From an uncultured Pirellulaceae bacterium (GTDB taxonomy: Bacteria > Planctomycetota > Planctomycetia > Pirellulales > Pirellulaceae): 33,591 nt of DNA. Every line of letters starts with the position of its first letter. Positions within the stretch are counted from its first letter, which is position 1. The notes below the pieces were generated by a model. That model made no database searches. It saw only the letters and a program-made list of their open reading frames with translations, and was not told the origin of the DNA. Below, one piece after another: positions 16,545 to 24,420 of this stretch. Made by a program: the position numbers and the translations under genes. The stretch is from positions 1-33,591 of the forward strand of contig CALDYR010000150.1 of assembly GCA_937944405.1 (NCBI GenBank), written 5' to 3'.

Positions 16545-17471
16545 TCAACCGCCAATCGGATGATCGGTCAGGAATTTTTGCACGATCGGCGTGATCCGTT
16601 CGGCTTCGTCTTCGACAACGTAGTGGCCAGCGGTCTCGAACTTCGTCACTTCGGCGTTGGGCCAGTGCGTCACCAATCGGTCCAAGCACTCAGGACGAAA
16701 ACACCAATCCTTCATTCCCCAAATTAGATGGATAGGCAGGTCTTTGACTTCCACCAGACGCGTTTCGATCTCATCCAAAACCCTCCAAGTGCGATGTGAC
16801 GGGGACAAGGGAATGTCTTTGACGAAACGATAAATCGCCGTACGGTTCTGCCAGTTGTCGTACGGAGCCAGCAACCCGTCAGCGGTCGCTTGCCGCAATC
16901 CCCCCTTACGTTCGGTTCCCATCGTAACGGCGGCCCTAGCGAATAAATTGAAGCCTTGCAAAGCGATCTGCCCAAACACGGGCCAACGACAAACGCGAAT
17001 TCGAAAAGGAATATAGGGCGGTGGAAACGCAGCGGTGTTGAACAATACGATGCGCGAAAAACGATCTTTCAGTTTCAATAGGCTCCCCATCCCGATCGCG
17101 CCGCCCCAATCGTGGGCCAGCAACGTCACGTTCTTCAAATCCAATTTCTCTACCAAAGCACAAGTGTTTTGGATATGATTCTCAAGGCAATAGTCATAGT
17201 TGGTCGGTTTATCGCTTAACCCGCACCCCAAATGATCGATCGCGATGGTCCGATAGTGATTCGACAAATCCGTAACCAAATGTCGCCAGTAAAATGACCA
17301 CGTCGGATTCCCGTGCACCATCAGCAGGGTTTCGTTAGATTCGTCGCCCTGGTCGATGTAGTGCTGGCGGTAGTTACCGACAGAAACATAGTTAGATGGG
17401 AAGGGATATTGCTCCTTCCATGTTGGCCAATGCAGACCCGCCGAGGTCTCTTTTGCCTGATTTTGCGTCAC
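16545..17471 (-). CDS. Alpha/beta hydrolase, haloalkane dehalogenase / OleB-like
   Basis: This alpha/beta-hydrolase fold enzyme has about 308 aa. It shows the oxyanion motif HGNPTWSFYWR (53-63), the nucleophile elbow AHDWGG with Asp121 in place of the usual Ser, and a C-terminal catalytic His in AGHYVVED. An Asp nucleophile is typical of haloalkane dehalogenases and of OleB, which turns beta-lactones into olefins in long-chain hydrocarbon synthesis. OleA, OleC and OleD are not visible here, so OleB stays a guess. The start is uncertain: GTG 17471 fits the family length, while an ATG at 17606 would add a 45-residue extension without obvious homology. Its stop lies one base before the CitG-like start, so the two are likely co-transcribed. 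Confidence 0.8.
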   Translation of the reverse strand: MTQNQAKETSAGLHWPTWKEQYPFPSNYVSVGNYRQHYIDQGDESNETLLMVHGNPTWSFYWRHLVTDLSNHYRTIAIDHLGCGLSDKPTNYDYCLENHIQNTCALVEKLDLKNVTLLAHDWGGAIGMGSLLKLKDRFSRIVLFNTAAFPPPYIPFRIRVCRWPVFGQIALQGFNLFARAAVTMGTERKGGLRQATADGLLAPYDNWQNRTAIYRFVKDIPLSPSHRTWRVLDEIETRLVEVKDLPIHLIWGMKDWCFRPECLDRLVTHWPNAEVTKFETAGHYVVEDEAERITPIVQKFLTDHPIGG

Positions 17472-17809
17472 AATGAAGCACTTTTGGAAAACAGAAAAAT
17501 AGCTATCAATTGCCGAATTGTAGTGACTCCAAGAGATCCTTAACAGCGGTGATCGGCTGGAGAAGATTCGGTATAAAAAGGCGTTTCCAGCGACCGCCTC
17601 GGTCATTTGCTGTCACAACGAACTGCCGCCTCTCAATCGCGGCTTAGATTTGACGACTCGAAAAAAGCCAAAAGAAGGCGGCTTTGCTATACTGGCGTGA
17701 TTGGGATTGAGTACGATCTGTGCGTTGTTCATTTCAATTTAATTCGATTGCGCGTGATTGGCAATTTTATCTTTGGCCCAATCAGCACATCATTTCCCCT
17801 AAGGTTCGC

Positions 17810-19066
17810 ATGCCGCCGCAAACCAACGTCTTCAACCTTCAGTCATGTTTTCTCATGGTTTGTTTTGCGATGATGCCACAAACCAGTTTCGGCCAATTCC
17901 CCCCCGTCGCACCGGACTCCACACCAGCCCAACGACGGGATTCCCGCTCGCTAAACCCGCAGCCTAGCGCTGCAAATCCGTTTGCGCAAAACCGGCCTTT
18001 GAATTCCCCACCGATCACAGTTGAATCATTCCACCGCGAATCGTCGAAGCTCGGGTCACCCAACAGTGCAGTGGGCAATAGCGCAGTGCAAAAATACGAA
18101 TCAACCAGAAGCGAATCGACGGTAGACAATTCGTTCTCGTTTAAGTCGCTGGCCGACCTGCAATCGCGCACCCAAAAAATCATTTCCCAGTCTGCCCCTG
18201 CAGTGGTTGCGATCGATAAAACAGGTAGCGGTGTGGTGGTAAGTTCGAGCGGAATCGTTTTGACCGCCTCGCACGTGACGCGCATCGCCAATCGCCAAGT
18301 TGCAGTGGCTTTTGCCGATGGACGAATCGTTACCGGCATAACTTTGGGGTCCAATATCGCGTCGGACACCGGTGCGATTCAATTGCTCGGCTCAGGCCCC
18401 TTTCCTTTCGTCTCAGTCAAGGATTCGAAAGACGCTGTACCGGGATCGTGGTGCATCGCGATGGGGTACCCGCTATCATTTCCGCGCGGTCAACCTGCCA
18501 CCGGACGGCTGGGGCGCGTCCTCAGCCGCGGGACAAACGGCAAACTAATCACTGACTGCACAATCATGGGCGGTGATTCAGGCGGCCCTTTGCTCGACCT
18601 TGACGGAAAAGTTATCGCCATCAGCAGCAGCGTAAAATTGAGGATCGACCAAAACTTACACGTCCCCTCCGAAAAGTTCATTCAAGACTGGAAGAACATC
18701 GCGCTGTCGATCGATCAAACTAGCTTACACACCAACGCTCCGACACCTCCGAATGTGCAGACGCAATCGCCCGGCGGATCTAAGTTCACGAAACGTCCTA
18801 GGGGCAAATCGTATTTGGGGATCAACGCCGAAACCGACCAGAAAATCGTCCGCATTCGGGCTGTCCACCGCCAGTCGCCGGCCGAACTGGCGGGCGTTCG
18901 AGCCAATGACGTTATTGTCAAAATGGACTCCGTTGAGATCACCAGTTTCGCGCAAATTGTGAAACTGTTGAAGTCGCATCAACCGGGGGACCGGGTCACC
19001 GTTTTAATCAATCGTTACGGCTCCCTTTACCGCGCCGAAGTAACACTCGGTAGGACGCTGCCATAG
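17810..19066 (+). CDS. HtrA/DegP-type periplasmic serine protease with PDZ domain
   Basis: The product is a 418-aa secreted protease. A hydrophobic signal segment (about residues 8-28, ending TSFGQ) is followed by a Ser/Pro/Asn-rich linker to about 110. The chymotrypsin-like domain (about 122-300) has a complete triad: His155 in LTASHV, Asp186 in ASDTGAIQL, Ser257 in GGDSGGPL. A C-terminal PDZ domain (about 334-412) starts YLGINAE and includes SPAELAGVRANDVIVKMD. It would degrade or refold damaged envelope proteins. The ATG at 17810 is chosen because AAGG (17801-17804) precedes it and it yields a good signal peptide; an upstream start at 17720 has neither. A degenerate relative lies downstream in the same direction. 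Confidence 0.88.
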   Translation: MPPQTNVFNLQSCFLMVCFAMMPQTSFGQFPPVAPDSTPAQRRDSRSLNPQPSAANPFAQNRPLNSPPITVESFHRESSKLGSPNSAVGNSAVQKYESTRSESTVDNSFSFKSLADLQSRTQKIISQSAPAVVAIDKTGSGVVVSSSGIVLTASHVTRIANRQVAVAFADGRIVTGITLGSNIASDTGAIQLLGSGPFPFVSVKDSKDAVPGSWCIAMGYPLSFPRGQPATGRLGRVLSRGTNGKLITDCTIMGGDSGGPLLDLDGKVIAISSSVKLRIDQNLHVPSEKFIQDWKNIALSIDQTSLHTNAPTPPNVQTQSPGGSKFTKRPRGKSYLGINAETDQKIVRIRAVHRQSPAELAGVRANDVIVKMDSVEITSFAQIVKLLKSHQPGDRVTVLINRYGSLYRAEVTLGRTLP

Positions 19067-19820
19067 CGGTCGTGAAGGCCGCTCGGTGAAGATCGGGCAA
19101 CTTAAAAAAAGGCGTGAGCCTGAAGACTGGCAGACGGCAATACCTGAGCATGAGTCGGCCTTAAGCGCTAACGACTGATAACCTTTAACCTTTTCCAGCT
19201 TCGTTCCAGTGCTTGCCCCGAAGGGCACTGCTGGAGACTTAGAAAGGCACTGCTGGAGACTTAGTGTCGCACGATATGAAAATAGTTTATTTTTTCAACC
19301 GATGCACCGCAGGATTGACCAAGCTCGACTTCCTTCGTGGAGTGCCGAGCCATACGTATTTTTGCATCGATTGCCCGCCTGTCCACTAAATCCCGTACGC
19401 GATCCTTGAAAAGGCCCAGTGACGGCGTTTGTAGGAAATTTGCTTTTACAAAATGGAAAATTACGGCCTCCAAAGATCTGCCTGCACGTCAATTTGAAAG
19501 TAAACTTACGCTCTTTTAGCACACCGTATTTTACAGATTGCTTGATGCGATTTCGGGGGATCAGAACGGTCATTTTTAAAAAATTTGTTTCCAAGAGTTC
19601 AGAAAAGGCCCCCAGAAAACTTTTGAACTTTAAACACGCCGGCTTACTATACCGTAGATTGTTGTTGCTCAATTGCTGCCGCTCGAAGCCAGACAGGCCC
19701 CCGCCCCCCGCACTAATCCAAATTCTAACGACCGTCCCAATTTTTTCGAACATTGATTTGTTTGTTTACAGCCGATTCCACTTTGATTTACAACCGCCGT
19801 CCTAGTCCCCAACTCCCGTT
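19067..19820. other. Gene-free stretch between the two HtrA-like genes, with a 22-bp-period duplication
   Basis: This 754-bp stretch contains overlapping open frames on both strands (about 128 and 152 codons), but neither shows a recognisable domain or a signal peptide. GGCACTGCTGGAGACTTAG occurs exactly at 19224-19242 and 19246-19264. The region from about 19420 to 19800 is richer in A and T than its flanks, with several T-runs. It could hold the promoter of the downstream gene, but I can define no site. Confidence 0.5.
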
Positions 19821-21086
19821 TTGCATCCGTTCAAACTCAATTTTCAGCGTTTCATTTTGCCGGCGACCTTGTTAGGTTTTCTGCTGACGTGCGCGCTTGC
19901 GGTGGGTGTTCGATCTGTCGTCGGGCAGGAGATTTTCAAACATCAGGCGAAGACGGAACACGCTCCATCCCCAACTACCGGCACGTTTTCGATTTCTAGC
20001 AAATCATTATCGCGCGGCGCGGCGATATACGATTCAACTTTGATCTTGGGGTTGCCGGCGAAACACCCCGACAAATTTACCAAACGCGACACAGATTTCG
20101 CCGCGTCACTTCATTCGGTCACCGATAAAAATCACGTATCAGTTGTTCGATTAGAGGGCCCCGGCGGGGACTCGATTCTTGGGACCGTCGTTTCCACCAA
20201 CGGTCTGGTCGTTTCGAAGTACAGTGTTGCTCAAAAAATGCATCAATGCATTTTTCAGGACGGTTTGAAACGGTCTTTCCGAATCCTATCTTTCGATGAA
20301 AAAAAAGACCTCTGTTTGTTGCGCGTGAATCGGCGTGGCCTGACGCCGATTCGGTTTCGCAACGACCTCCGCCATCCCTCCGTCGCTACATCGGCGCTCA
20401 AAGGTCAAACGGTGAACTGGATTCCGCCGACAACAGGAAGTTTGGCCCTGAGCGTGGGTTACCGTGACAGGATCGCGGCATTTGGAATGGTGACCATGGG
20501 TATGCATGATTTTAAGATTCAGCAACCTCAATGCTCCGACTGTGTCGACATGGGCGTCACCGTTTCCCCTTACCCATCGTTGACTCGCATCAATGGAGTT
20601 GTCTACCCGCATCGCAAGGGAATCAAGGTTCTGCGCGTCTACCCTCGTTCGCTTGGCGAACGCTTGGGGTTGCTGGTGGGCGATTTAATTAACACCGTCA
20701 ACGGCAGGACCGTCACCGATCGACAAGTGCTTCATCACGTGATGAAGAAGATACGTGGCGGCGATGTGTTAACGATGAAGGTCTACCGACAAGGAGTTCC
20801 ACGCGAGCTAATCCATAAAGTGCCCAAGGCCAAAAAAACGCTTCACGATCGCTGGGGAGGCGGGCCTTACAGCGACCGGCGTTTCGGTTTTGGACCGGTC
20901 ATCGTTCATGATTCCGTTCTCTCGCCACACGATTGCGGTGGCCCCTTGGTCGACGTTCAAGGCAACGTGATTGGGATCAACATCTCCCGTTCAATGCGGG
21001 TAGCATCGTTCGCGATTGCGATTGAAGACGTCCATCAGTTCATCACAAACCAATCGCCAGAAACGGAGCTGCTGTTTCGTGATTAG
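19821..21086 (+). CDS. Degenerate HtrA-like protein with a PDZ domain nested in the protease fold
   Basis: The 421-aa product has a signal peptide (PATLLGFLLTCALAVGVRSV). Residues about 105-225 match the first part of an HtrA protease (SVVRLEG, GTVVSTNGLVVSKYSV, DLCLLRV, FGMVTM). About 252-335 is a PDZ domain (GIKVLRVYPRSLGERLGLL, VGDLINTVNGRTV). Then the protease resumes: VIVHDSVLSPHDCGGPLVDV, NVIGINIS and FAIAIEDVHQFI. Against the intact neighbour, the catalytic His position is Ser135 and the nucleophile is Cys372, while Asp163 remains. It is therefore probably not a serine protease, and may act as a chaperone or binding protein. The start is TTG at 19821: an in-frame stop lies 18 bp upstream and no earlier ATG exists. 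Confidence 0.78.
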   Translation: MHPFKLNFQRFILPATLLGFLLTCALAVGVRSVVGQEIFKHQAKTEHAPSPTTGTFSISSKSLSRGAAIYDSTLILGLPAKHPDKFTKRDTDFAASLHSVTDKNHVSVVRLEGPGGDSILGTVVSTNGLVVSKYSVAQKMHQCIFQDGLKRSFRILSFDEKKDLCLLRVNRRGLTPIRFRNDLRHPSVATSALKGQTVNWIPPTTGSLALSVGYRDRIAAFGMVTMGMHDFKIQQPQCSDCVDMGVTVSPYPSLTRINGVVYPHRKGIKVLRVYPRSLGERLGLLVGDLINTVNGRTVTDRQVLHHVMKKIRGGDVLTMKVYRQGVPRELIHKVPKAKKTLHDRWGGGPYSDRRFGFGPVIVHDSVLSPHDCGGPLVDVQGNVIGINISRSMRVASFAIAIEDVHQFITNQSPETELLFRD

Positions 21087-21797
21087 CGGTAAAACTAAAA
21101 TTCCTTGATGGGGATCAGCTAGTAATTGAACGGCCCGTCATTGAACCGCAATTATTAGGTCATAATTTTAGAACTTGTTTTTTCAGTGGAAATTAACACG
21201 TCCTGAGGCGAAGCCTTTGGCCGAAAGACCATGCTCACGAACGCCGTATCGATTTCAGCAAGCCCTACGTCGTGAAACAGGAATTCGGGCATAATAGCGC
21301 GCGGTTTGTTTCGCGGTTTGAGGTGGCCGTTTGAGGGAGAAACCTCATCCAAACCCACAATCTACCGGATCGCGCGTTCGCCAACGTGCATGCGCTTGGT
21401 ACGCGTTGCACCGTCAATCGGCGGCCTACGCGTTTAAAACCATGCCAATGTCGCCTACGCTTGCCAACGCTTATGCGATGATTAACCGCAATCCCGTTCA
21501 ATGAAGCCTGCCCGCTGTTTGTTGGACCGTGTTTCAAAGGGGGGCGGAGATCGTTTCATGGGCACTCTTCGGTCTTGAAAGTTCCCAAGGATTCAACACG
21601 CCAATCTGAAGAGGTCAATTTAACGGCGTCCAGGCCGCACTGCTTCGGCCACGCAGTTGCTCGGCCTCACCTAAAGCAGGTGATCTAAAGCAGGTGATCT
21701 AAAGCAGGTGATGCGGGCGATAGCCACCTTTTTTCATCACCTCACCGAAGCTTCAGCGGACAAAGAAAACCGCGTCAGTTGGCCGGTGCCGATGGGT
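21087..21797. other. Gene-free stretch with a 14-bp triple tandem repeat
   Basis: No supported gene lies in these 711 bp. CTAAAGCAGGTGAT occurs three times in exact tandem (21671-21684, 21685-21698, 21699-21712). Short open frames on both strands have no recognisable features. The stretch lies between two convergent genes, so promoters are not expected in most of it. Confidence 0.6.
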
Positions 21798-22580
21798 TTA
21801 GCGGTACTTCCAAACGGAATAAATGATTTTTGTGCCAGCCTTGATGGTGCCGGAAATCGTACCGCTGATTTTGCTGACTCCGATCCGTCGCCGGTAAGCC
21901 ACCGGGACTTCGATCGTTCGAAGTTTTTGTTGGATCGCCTTCATTTGCATTTCGATGGTCCAACCAAAGTTTTCGTCAACCATCTCCAATTGCTTCAAAG
22001 ATGAGTAACGAATCGCGCGCAGTGGGCCCAAATCGGTGTAAGCGTTTTTCCCAACGAACATGCGCATCAGCCAGCACGCAAATTTATTTCCGTAAACGCT
22101 CTGCGGCGGCATCGCCCCTTTTTCGCGCGGCCCGGTAATTCGGGATCCTAGGACAAAGTCTTGTTCGCCTGAAATGATCGGTTCGATCAAACAGGCCACG
22201 GCATCTACGTGGTCGCTGTAATCAGCGTCGGCGAACAGGACGACGTCAATCGATTTTTTCCCTTCGCGCACCATCCGGTCAACTTCGGCAATACCGGCTA
22301 AACACGCCGCACCATATCCGCGCTGGGATTCTTCCACCACCTGCGCTCCATGTTCCCGGGCCAACGTCGCGGTTCGGTCGGTCGAACCGTTATCGACCAC
22401 GATCACCTTCGCAACTGCGGGCAGATCGCCTAACACCAATGGTAAGGAACGCTCCTCATTGAGCGCCGGAATAATAACGACGACCGAATTGTAGGCCGCT
22501 TCCGCCCCAGCTGTCTTCATCGCTGGCTTCATCGAAGCTGGCTTCATTGAACTGATTTCTATTTGAGAAACTACACTCAT
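21798..22580 (-). CDS. Glycosyltransferase, GT2 family (dolichyl-phosphate mannosyltransferase-like)
   Basis: The product is a 260-aa GT-A fold enzyme with VVVIIPALNEERSLPLVL, VIVVDNGSTDRTATLA, GYGAACLAG, the metal site FADADYSDH, the LGSRITG segment and FGWTIEMQMKA. It lacks the C-terminal membrane helices of GtrB, so it is probably soluble or peripherally bound and acts on a polyprenyl phosphate or lipid sugar. The N-terminal 30 residues are a low-complexity leader with repeated MKPA units; the family match begins near residue 32, so a start at one of the internal Mets (residues 12, 17 or 21) is possible. It follows a lipoprotein gene by 6 bp and is probably co-transcribed with it. Confidence 0.85.
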   Translation of the reverse strand: MSVVSQIEISSMKPASMKPAMKTAGAEAAYNSVVVIIPALNEERSLPLVLGDLPAVAKVIVVDNGSTDRTATLAREHGAQVVEESQRGYGAACLAGIAEVDRMVREGKKSIDVVLFADADYSDHVDAVACLIEPIISGEQDFVLGSRITGPREKGAMPPQSVYGNKFACWLMRMFVGKNAYTDLGPLRAIRYSSLKQLEMVDENFGWTIEMQMKAIQQKLRTIEVPVAYRRRIGVSKISGTISGTIKAGTKIIYSVWKYR

Positions 22581-22586
22581 GTTGAT

Positions 22587-22814
22587 TTATCGCGTACCAG
22601 AACCACCACTGGTCGTTCCTGATCCACCGGAAATTGGCGGGCCTTGTTGTTGGTACGGCGATACCGATTCGATCGGCGAGTAGGTACGACTGGCTCCGTC
22701 ATTGACCGGCGCGGGTTGATATTCTGGTTTATTCCAAACCGAATTCCCCGCCTGACACCCGGCCATGACTGCGCAAATCGCGACACCGGCAAACGCCGAA
22801 CGTTTTAGAGACAT
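22587..22814 (-). CDS. Small lipoprotein
   Basis: This 75-aa protein has a lipoprotein signal: basic start MSLKRS, hydrophobic FAGVAICAVM, lipobox VMAGC with the acylated Cys at residue 20. The mature part is short and rich in Pro, Gly, Ser and Gln, ending in a Gly-Ser repeat (SGGSGTTSGGSGT). It would be a small membrane-anchored, disordered protein. Its function is unknown. It lies directly upstream of the GT2 gene. Confidence 0.75.
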   Translation of the reverse strand: MSLKRSAFAGVAICAVMAGCQAGNSVWNKPEYQPAPVNDGASRTYSPIESVSPYQQQGPPISGGSGTTSGGSGTR

Positions 22815-22936
22815 CTCAATCCTTTGATAATGCTTTCTAAAGACACAGTCTTTATTCCATCACTTGCCCCCAAACGAAGCAAGACCAACTTCCTATCTGT
22901 TTGCGTCCAACACGCGACTATTACCCTGATACAACG

Positions 22937-23006
22937 AATTTGTGCCAAAATTTACAAATTAAATTTAATCTGAATTCCTACAGAGCTGCTTTTGTTGCCG
23001 CAACAA
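22937..23006. promoter_or_regulatory. Two palindromic operator candidates upstream of arsM
   Basis: AATTTGT (22937-22943) and ACAAATT (22954-22960) are exact inverted repeats 10 bp apart. TTGTTGC-C-GCAACAA (22992-23006) is a perfect 15-nt palindrome. Both lie in the 354-bp divergent region between the lipoprotein gene and arsM, in an AT-rich part. They could bind an ArsR-like or other dimeric repressor, but no regulator gene is in the window. The rest of the 22815-23168 gap shows nothing I can define. Confidence 0.35.
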
Positions 23007-23168
23007 TTTGGTCGAGCCCAATTTACGAATCTCAGCTTGACCTCCACAATGGCAATAAAATAAAGTAGTGGCTTCAAATACTGTTACTGTTTTGGCTGAA
23101 TCAACGTAAGACCCTCGCCGTCAAACCTTCCAATATCGGTAACCCAGAAAACCTAGGACTCAACCTGT

Positions 23169-24350
23169 ATGTCTACGCCCGATACGATCCAACTCAATCC
23201 GGAACCATCTGTTCACGAGCGATACTCAGCGGCATCTCAAGAACGCGAACCGGCACTCTGCTGCCCAGTCGTCTATGACCAAAAATATCTTGAAATCATC
23301 CCACAGGAAATCATTGACCGCGACTACGGTTGTGGCGATCCTTCTCCGTACGTCAACCCCGGCGATGTCGTTGTCGATCTTGGTTCCGGTGGCGGAAAGC
23401 TTTGTTACATAATTTCCCAGCAGGTCGGCGAAACGGGAAGAGTGATCGGCGTTGACGTTAATCAGGACATGCTGGGCCTGGCCAAAGGCTATCAAAAAGA
23501 GGTCGCCGATAAGATCGGTTACAGCAACGTCGAATTCCGTTACGGCAAAATCCAAGACTTAGCTTTAGATTTGGACGTGCTTTCGGAAACGATCGATTCG
23601 GCCACCGAGGGCATGTCGAAAGCCGAAAAAGCGTTGGCGTTGATCGATTTGCCAGAGAAACTACGGCGCCAATCTCCGATGATTGCCGATAACAGCGTCG
23701 ACTGCGTTGTTTCGAATTGCGTTTTGAATTTGGTCGCACCAGCGGACCGGCGCCAACTGTTTGCTGAAATTTTCCGCGTACTCAAACCCGGTGGGAAAGC
23801 CGCCATCAGCGATATCGTTTCCGACGAAGACGTACCGATGGACCTCCAAGAAGACGGTGAACTGTGGTCCGGATGCATCTCAGGTGCATGGCGCGAAGAT
23901 AAATTCGTTGAAGAGTTTCAAGACGCTGGATTCGCCGGAATCGTCATCGACAAACGACAAGAAGAAGCTTGGCAAACCGTCAAAGGGATCGAGTTCCGCA
24001 GCGTCACGTTGTTGGCTTACAAGCCATCCAGCGAAGTTTGCTTGGAACGCAATCAGTCGGTTATATACAAAGGGCCTTTCGAGTCGGTTCAAGATGAAGC
24101 GGGCCACGTCTACCCGCGGGGCGTGCGAATGGCCGTTTGCGATCGGACATTCAGAGCGCTAATGGCCGCGCCTTACGAAGGTCTATTCATACCCATCGAA
24201 CCGATCAAAGAGATCCCCTTAGAAGAGGCTCAGCTGTTCGACTGCACCGTTAACCGCGCCCGCGATCCGCGTGAAACCAAGGGGCAGCAGTACAATTTGA
24301 CAATCCAATCGACAGGCGAAGATTGTTGCGGTGGTGACAGCTGCTGCTAA
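23169..24350 (+). CDS. arsM: Arsenite S-adenosylmethionine methyltransferase ArsM-like, with C-terminal extension
   Basis: ArsM methylates arsenite using SAM. In the 393-aa product the SAM site is VVDLGSGGGK (68-77), then VIGVDVNQDML (about 92-102). Cysteines expected for As(III) binding are visible: Cys184 in SNCVLNL and Cys236 in SGCISGAW, with Cys31-Cys32 and Cys55 nearer the N-terminus. About 35 residues are inserted between the IQD segment and NSVDCVV (about 131-174) compared with standard ArsM. Residues 270-393 form an extra domain seen in the ArsS-linked type, ending in a Cys-rich tail (DCCGGDSCC). AGGA at 23155-23158 precedes the ATG. arsS follows after 70 bp, pointing to dimethylarsenic supply for arsenosugars. 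Exact substrate specificity is not proven. Confidence 0.85.
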   Translation: MSTPDTIQLNPEPSVHERYSAASQEREPALCCPVVYDQKYLEIIPQEIIDRDYGCGDPSPYVNPGDVVVDLGSGGGKLCYIISQQVGETGRVIGVDVNQDMLGLAKGYQKEVADKIGYSNVEFRYGKIQDLALDLDVLSETIDSATEGMSKAEKALALIDLPEKLRRQSPMIADNSVDCVVSNCVLNLVAPADRRQLFAEIFRVLKPGGKAAISDIVSDEDVPMDLQEDGELWSGCISGAWREDKFVEEFQDAGFAGIVIDKRQEEAWQTVKGIEFRSVTLLAYKPSSEVCLERNQSVIYKGPFESVQDEAGHVYPRGVRMAVCDRTFRALMAAPYEGLFIPIEPIKEIPLEEAQLFDCTVNRARDPRETKGQQYNLTIQSTGEDCCGGDSCC

Positions 24351-24420
24351 TTGAGGCCGCTGGTCGCCGTACGCTTAATTTTGTTGTCATTTACGTTACC
24401 ACTTGATACAGGGCCTTCCT

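Noticed and set aside
19295-19805. Overlapping frames on both strands between the HtrA-like genes
   Set aside because: Neither has a domain, signal peptide or convincing start, and they overlap each other.
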